Origin: Nitrospinales bacterium
GTDB lineage: Bacteria; Nitrospinota_A; UBA7883; JACRGQ01
Reading direction: 5' to 3'
Length of the DNA: 10,076 nt
NCBI GenBank assembly: GCA_023248615.1
Contig: JAHFEI010000032.1
Location: forward strand, 1-10,076
The notes under the pieces are model-generated. The model saw nothing but the letters and a program-made list of their open reading frames with translations, was not told where the DNA came from and made no database searches. Of the stretch, positions 7,272 through 10,076 are shown one piece after another (position 1 is the first letter of the stretch; every line of letters begins with the position of its first letter). A program made the translations under genes and the position numbers.

Positions 7272-7291
7272 TATATGTAGTTATATGTAGT
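7272..7291. repeat. Perfect tandem 10-bp direct repeat
   Basis: TATATGTAGT occurs twice with no gap (7272-7281 and 7282-7291), in an AT-rich patch 57 bases beyond the stop of the DUF1828-type gene. The period is about one helical turn, so it could be a protein-binding site or the scar of an insertion. No function is shown. Confidence 0.6.
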
Positions 7292-7347
7292 TTTCGCCCT
7301 TGGCATCAAGGCACTTTTGAACGAGGGCGGAGGTGGCGGCTTTTTCC

Positions 7348-8118
7348 TTATGCCGCAAGAATTTCAGCAAACTCATCAGGCTTTGACCATCTTGCAATGG
7401 TGGAAAAATCTTCGACCAGCTTAAAATCCTCCCCAGCCCACACATCCATCGTATCGTCAAAGAGTGAGACGAATTGCATGCCTTCCGGCCCGACCTTAAG
7501 GCTGTTTAAATCGTACCAAGTAGCCAAAACATGTTCGCATACGCTTCGAGCGGCCGCGCGGCTTCCAGTACCAAGAACGCAAACCAGCGAACTCTTCCGC
7601 AGTGTTCTGGTGTGAAAATCAACCTGCCATGTACGACCTGAACGGCCGACCAGCCGTTCACCCCGCTCAAAGGCAACCTGCTTTTCACCCAGGAAGAGTT
7701 CGACTTCTTCCGATACCGACTCCACCGCACGGGTACGCATGGTGAACCACAAATCGGCAACTCGAAGCGCCCCCTGGGCGACCCGCATTAACACGGAAGA
7801 AAAATTGTCGCCAGGCTTGACTCTTGCCGTCAACATCCCTTTATAACGCTCCAGACCGTGGTTTAAACAAACATCCTCGATAAGTTTCTCCTGTTTGGGA
7901 GACCTGCGCGGGGAAAGGCTTTGCATCCGCAACCAACGCAATGTTTCCCCCAAGTCGGTAATAGTCACAACTTCCGCCTTTTCTGAATAGAACAGATCAA
8001 TGACATCGCCATCGGGATAAAGAAACGGCGTCCTAATCCTTGTGTAGCCATTGATTGGAGAAGTGGTAAAAAGTTCCCCAAGTGATTTTATGGAAACATT
8101 AGTGGACAGCGTACTCAT
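7348..8118 (-). CDS. DUF1828/DUF1829-type protein, second gene of an accessory pair
   Basis: The function is unknown. In the 256-residue protein the N-terminal third has TRIRTPFLYPDGDVIDLFY (26-44) and VVTITDLGETLRWLRMQ (50-66), the pattern I associate with DUF1828. The C-terminal part, VDFHTRTLRKSSLVCVLGTGSRAAARSVCEHVLATWYDL (166-204), then VSLFDDTMDVWAGEDFKLVEDF, fits the DUF1829 domain that often follows it. There is no signal peptide or membrane helix, so it is probably cytoplasmic. The acidic pairs Asp37/Asp41 and Asp55, and Asp221/Asp222/Asp225, are candidate functional residues, but this is speculation. The ATG overlaps the stop of the upstream gene by four bases (ATGA), indicating coupled translation and a joint function. 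Homologues as I recall them occur patchily, often with mobile DNA. Family assignment is from memory of motifs. Confidence 0.75.
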   Translation of the reverse strand: MSTLSTNVSIKSLGELFTTSPINGYTRIRTPFLYPDGDVIDLFYSEKAEVVTITDLGETLRWLRMQSLSPRRSPKQEKLIEDVCLNHGLERYKGMLTARVKPGDNFSSVLMRVAQGALRVADLWFTMRTRAVESVSEEVELFLGEKQVAFERGERLVGRSGRTWQVDFHTRTLRKSSLVCVLGTGSRAAARSVCEHVLATWYDLNSLKVGPEGMQFVSLFDDTMDVWAGEDFKLVEDFSTIARWSKPDEFAEILAA

Positions 8119-8564
8119 AAAATCTCCAGTTGAACGGATGGCGGATCGTGCATCGTCCCGTTATGACGGATTTTGGCTTCCGCGCAGAACTGATGCCACA
8201 CGCCAACCGGTTGGGTCGAAGCTGAAGTAATATCATTCGGCTCATAAGCCTCTTTATCTCGAACTGGCTCATTCCACCTATGTTTATGCTTTTCACCGAC
8301 AAAGTGGCAAGAGGGGTTATGGTGGTCTTTCCCCATGTCAAGCGCGTAGATACGGCCGCTTCCCCGGTGGATTAAAGCATAGCTAAGGGTTCCGGCCAAT
8401 GAATTATAGCTTCCTTTGACAAAAACCGGATAACCGGGATTGGATGAAACCTCGGCCTTAAATTCAACTGCGGGAGAATGGTCTTCGTCCTCCGCCCAAG
8501 ATATATCCCCTTCGATACGCTTACTCGCGTCCGCGATGAAAGCCTCAAAGTCCGTTTGATTCAT
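8115..8564 (-). CDS. His/Cys-rich hypothetical protein (DUF6978-like), first gene of the accessory pair
   Basis: The function is unknown. The 149 residues begin with an acidic helix-like segment (MNQTDFEAFIADASKRIEGD) and a beta-rich middle (VFVKGSYNSLAGTLSYALIHRGSGRIYALDMG, 47-78). A His/Cys-rich segment follows: DHHNPSCHF (80-88) and EKHKHRW (91-97). Next are DKEAYEPNDIT (103-113) and FCAEAKIRHNG (126-136). The clustered Asp80, His81, His82, Cys86, His87, His93 and His95 suggest a metal site or a nuclease-like active centre, but that is inference. The conserved-looking 'KHRW...YEPNDIT...FCAEAKI.H.G..H.PP' pattern reminds me of DUF6978. The ATG at 8564 is preceded by GCGGGG. It overlaps the DUF1828-type gene by four bases. 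A good promoter lies about 90 bases upstream. Confidence 0.7.
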   Translation of the reverse strand: MNQTDFEAFIADASKRIEGDISWAEDEDHSPAVEFKAEVSSNPGYPVFVKGSYNSLAGTLSYALIHRGSGRIYALDMGKDHHNPSCHFVGEKHKHRWNEPVRDKEAYEPNDITSASTQPVGVWHQFCAEAKIRHNGTMHDPPSVQLEIL

Positions 8565-8844
8565 AAGCCCCGCTTTATTTTCGATTCCACACGCATAATA
8601 TATCCCTTAAACCCATCTTTCCCAGATGACTCGTGTTTCGTCCCTTCCCCCATGAATAGAACTCTATGCGAAACGGTAAAATCTGTCAAGATCATCGTCT
8701 TCCTCCCATTTTTGAGCCTTTTCCTCTCTCCTTTGGCGGCCTTTTGCCGGACAATCCGGCCATTTCATCCCGATCGTGACGGTTTTTATCATTCAGGGCA
8801 AACCTTCCCCCCGTTCTGCCATGCTTGCCGCCCGAATTGGTTGC
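8565..8844. other. Spacer between the accessory pair and the transposase remnant
   Basis: No gene is supported here. It should contain the downstream end of the IS1380-type element, but I could not define a terminal repeat because the other end is missing. Visible structures are the minus-strand promoter at 8661-8689, a short hairpin CATCT/AGATG (8614-8628) and GCCGGA-CAA-TCCGGC (8746-8760). Neither hairpin has a T-tract. Confidence 0.5.
8661..8689 (-). promoter_or_regulatory. Putative sigma70-type promoter for the accessory pair
   Basis: On the minus strand TTGACA (8689-8684, perfect -35) is followed by a 17-base spacer and TAGAGT (8666-8661, four of six). Transcription would begin near 8654 and run into the gene at 8564 with a leader of about 90 bases. 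It lies between the IS1380 transposase remnant and the cassette, so it may be part of the insertion element's end. Confidence 0.5.
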
Positions 8845-9393
8845 TTACGTCGCCGCCAAGGGCCGGAGCCGGTCAATACGAGCGAGAATCAAAGCGAACA
8901 TTTCCCTCAGCATCGCCACCTCCGCCATCTGGAAGCAGACGTAGCGGGCCGTCCGCACCACCTTCGCGCCAATCTTTATCAGCTTTTCCCGAAGGGTTGT
9001 CAGCGTCCAGTGCCTCACGCTCCGGGGAAGGACAAGCCGCCGAAGGAAGTTCCCCATGTTGTACGCCAAGGCGAACAACTGGAGTCTCGCCTGGTTGTCC
9101 CGGAACGTCCGGCACGACAGCCGCGTCCACTTCACGGCGTTCTTCCCCTCCTTGATCCACTGCTCCGCCGTGCCGCGCTGATTGTAGAAACGGACGATGC
9201 CTTTCGCGTGGCCCGTCATGTTGGTCACTATGAACCCGACGCGGGGGAACAGTTCCCCTTGATGCCACTCCACCTTCGTCACCACCCGGCGGGGTTTCGT
9301 CCACGAGGCCGCTTGGTACTGGAAGGAGTGGTAGAAGACCTTCGGCCTGTGCGACGGCCTCCCGACGGGGCGCACAAGGTCCGCGCCCTTTTT
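8845..9393 (-). pseudogene. IS1380-family transposase, C-terminal remnant
   Basis: About 180 residues remain of a transposase that normally has roughly 430-470. From 9381 the frame reads DLVRPVGRPSHRPKVFYHSF, then RVVTKVEWHQGELFPRVGFIVTN, RFYNQRGTAEQWIKEGKNAVKWTRLSC, LFALAYNMGNFLRRLVLP, LTTLREKLIKIGAKVVR and ARYVCFQMAEVA, all typical of the IS1380 C-terminal region. YNQRGTAEQWIKEGK fits the Y-x2-R-x3-E-x6-K signature of IS4-like DDE transposases, so the catalytic Glu survives. The part carrying the two catalytic Asp residues is gone. An in-frame TAA at 9396-9394 closes the frame right where homology fades, in a run of seven A. A GTG at 9375 could formally start a 176-residue peptide, but it would be inactive. 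The remnant abuts the tRNA-Val terminator. Confidence 0.88.
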
Positions 9394-9418
9394 TTACCAA
9401 CTCGGTATGGAGAATACC

Positions 9419-9450
9419 CAAAAAACAAAACAACCCACTATGGGAGTGGC
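9419..9450 (-). terminator. Intrinsic terminator downstream of tRNA-Val
   Basis: Read on the minus strand, CCACT (9449-9445), loop CCCAT and AGTGG (9439-9435) form a 5-bp stem, followed by GTTGTTTTGTTTTTT (9434-9420). It begins 12 bases after the tRNA 3' end. A T-rich stretch on the plus side (9451-9461) means it could also stop transcripts from the other direction. Confidence 0.7.
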
Positions 9451-9460
9451 TTTGTTTTTT

Positions 9461-9536
9461 TGGTGGGTGAAACAGGGCTCGAACCTGTGACATCCAGCTT
9501 GTAAGGCTGGCGCTCTACCAACTGAGCTATTCACCC
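9461..9536 (-). tRNA. tRNA-Val (anticodon UAC)
   Basis: This is a complete 76-base cloverleaf on the minus strand. The acceptor arm GGGTGAA pairs with TTCACCC; the discriminator A and the 3' CCA are encoded (9464-9461). The D arm is GCTC-AGTTGGTA-GAGC. The anticodon stem CCAGC/GCTGG encloses CTTACAA, giving anticodon TAC (UAC), which reads valine GUN codons. The T arm is ACAGG-TTCGAGC-CCTGT. The gene sits between a MarR-family gene and an IS remnant. tRNA 3' ends are common integration sites, but I found no second copy of its 3' end within the window. Confidence 0.97.
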
Positions 9537-9551
9537 ATGTTACGGGGTGAG

Positions 9552-9557
9552 ATTATA
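9552..9557 (-). promoter_or_regulatory. -10 box of the tRNA-Val promoter
   Basis: TATAAT on the minus strand (9557-9552) lies 15 bases before the tRNA 5' end at 9536, consistent with a short trimmed leader. No good -35 is seen at 16-18 bases upstream. Confidence 0.5.
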
Positions 9558-9640
9558 ACACTACAAAACGGTTTGTATAGGAATTTAGAGTAACGCGCAT
9601 TTTTCCAAGTAGCCCCTTGCATAGTAGGGTTTTATCCAGT

Positions 9641-9653
9641 TGCGCCGGGCGCA
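9641..9653. repeat. Short palindrome downstream of the MarR-family gene
   Basis: TGCGC-CGG-GCGCA forms a 5-bp GC-rich stem just after the MarR-type stop codon. No T-tract follows on the minus strand (ACTGGATAAAACC), so it is at best a weak or factor-assisted terminator. Confidence 0.3.
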
Positions 9654-9663
9654 GGGGTCCAGT

Positions 9664-10076
9664 TCACTGCGAGGAGATGTTGGATATCATTCGTGATAAA
9701 AGTTTTTTGGCCTGCGCCCTTTCGTCCGGCGACATCCCTTTTTGCAACTCCTCCAATATCTCCCGCACCGCCGCCTCCAGCTTTTGCCGCATGCGGTGCG
9801 CTTTTGGCGTAAGCATCACCTTGAACGAGCGGGCATCGGCGCTGTCTGCCAGCCGTTTCACATATCCCGCTTTTGCCAGCTTGCCTATGGTGCGCGTGGC
9901 GGCGGCCTTATCTACCGCTATCAGGTCGGCCAGGCTTTGCTGTGCCTGTCCGTCTTGTATGTACAGCGCGAAGAGGAACGGATATTGTCCCGCGCCTATG
10001 CCGAACGGCTCCAGCTTTTTCGCCATCCGCTTTGCCATGTGGCGGGACGAAACGGCTATGTACCGCCCGATGTTGT
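9664..10076 (-). CDS. MarR-family transcriptional regulator (5' end beyond the right edge)
   Basis: This is a dimeric winged-helix DNA-binding repressor or activator, often responding to small phenolic or oxidative signals. The frame is open to the window edge: NIGRYIAVSSRH precedes the internal ATG at 10038 and matches the usual N-terminal helix, so the true start lies outside. GIGAGQYPFLFALYIQDGQAQQSLADLIAVDKAAATRTIGKLAKAGYVKR contains the helix-turn-helix and recognition helix. DSADARSFKVMLTPKAHRM is the wing with its typical D-x-R. The last 45 residues form the dimerisation helix. The gene ends 127 bases before tRNA-Val, with a small palindrome (9641-9653) between them. The regulated gene is probably outside the window, so the ligand cannot be guessed. 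Confidence 0.9.
   Translation of the reverse strand, partial: NIGRYIAVSSRHMAKRMAKKLEPFGIGAGQYPFLFALYIQDGQAQQSLADLIAVDKAAATRTIGKLAKAGYVKRLADSADARSFKVMLTPKAHRMRQKLEAAVREILEELQKGMSPDERAQAKKLLSRMISNISSQ

Larger units (their letters stand above)
6829..7347. other. 519-base stretch without a convincing gene; possible decayed sequence
   Basis: Nothing here matches a family I know. On the plus strand a 41-codon frame from the ATG at 6925 (MSVEPIGVDEF...) ends at 7050. A second frame shifted by one base overlaps it and ends at 7186. From about 7187 to 7290 the sequence becomes AT-rich and holds a tandem 10-bp repeat. A small hairpin (CCTTG 7298-7302, CAAGG 7307-7311) lies between the convergent pilD and DUF1828-type genes but lacks a clear T-tract. 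The base composition and absence of genes contrast with the tightly packed operon upstream, as expected at the edge of acquired or eroding DNA. Confidence 0.5.

Noticed and set aside
7187..7347. Integron attC-like recombination site
   Set aside because: Short inverted arms are visible (7298-7311), but no paired RYYYAAC/GTTRRRY cores frame them, and no integrase is seen.
6858..8682. Imperfect direct repeat (6858-6876 and 8664-8682, 16 of 19 identical) as attachment sites around the accessory pair
   Set aside because: Such a match is expected several times by chance in 10 kb, and the similarity outside the 19 bases needs gaps. Another chance match (4408-4426 with 6869-6887, 17 of 19) lies inside thpR coding sequence, showing how easily these arise.
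8746..8760. GCCGGA-CAA-TCCGGC hairpin as transposase terminator
   Set aside because: Only a 6-bp stem with no T-tract on the minus strand; may be chance or part of the element end.
8478..9155. 225-codon plus-strand frame rich in Pro, Ser and Arg
   Set aside because: It is antisense to the DUF6978-like gene and the transposase remnant, with low-complexity composition typical of a GC-rich shadow frame.
8776..9504. 242-codon plus-strand frame and the 206-codon minus frame over the transposase
   Set aside because: Both overlap the recognisable IS1380 frame and the tRNA gene; their sequences resemble no protein family.

Overview
The window comes from a moderately GC-rich, probably Gram-negative bacterium. 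Two features support this: a class I (enterobacterial-type) adenylate cyclase, and a type IV pilus/type II secretion prepilin peptidase. The frequent ATA and AAA codons and the gene combination do not look enterobacterial. A deltaproteobacterial or Nitrospinota-like lineage is my guess, not a result.

Left edge (1-745, minus strand): the first 134 codons of the NAD-dependent DNA ligase gene ligA, which runs off the edge. Before it in the same transcript, only one base away, is a small CxxC protein gene. A divergent promoter region with a perfect inverted repeat separates this pair from the next block.

Core operon (863-6828, plus strand): trxB, cyaA (class I), thpR, recA, recX and a prepilin peptidase gene. 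All gaps are 17 bases or less, and thpR overlaps recA, so the block looks co-transcribed. It combines redox recycling, cAMP synthesis, RNA 2',3'-cyclic phosphate chemistry, recombination/SOS (RecA with its regulator RecX) and pilin/pseudopilin maturation. thpR-recA-recX is a familiar grouping. Having cyaA and trxB upstream is less usual.

Accessory region (about 6829-9460): 519 bases with no convincing gene (possible decayed reading frames and a perfect tandem 10-bp repeat), then a minus-strand two-gene cassette. Its upstream gene encodes a His/Cys-rich protein (DUF6978-like) and overlaps by 4 bp a DUF1828/DUF1829-type gene. Next comes the 3' remnant of an IS1380-family transposase. The region abuts tRNA-Val(UAC), a typical edge for acquired DNA. 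The two-gene cassette is the best candidate here for an undescribed system.

Right edge (9461-10076, minus strand): tRNA-Val with encoded CCA, its terminator and a -10 box, then a MarR-family regulator gene whose 5' end lies beyond the window.
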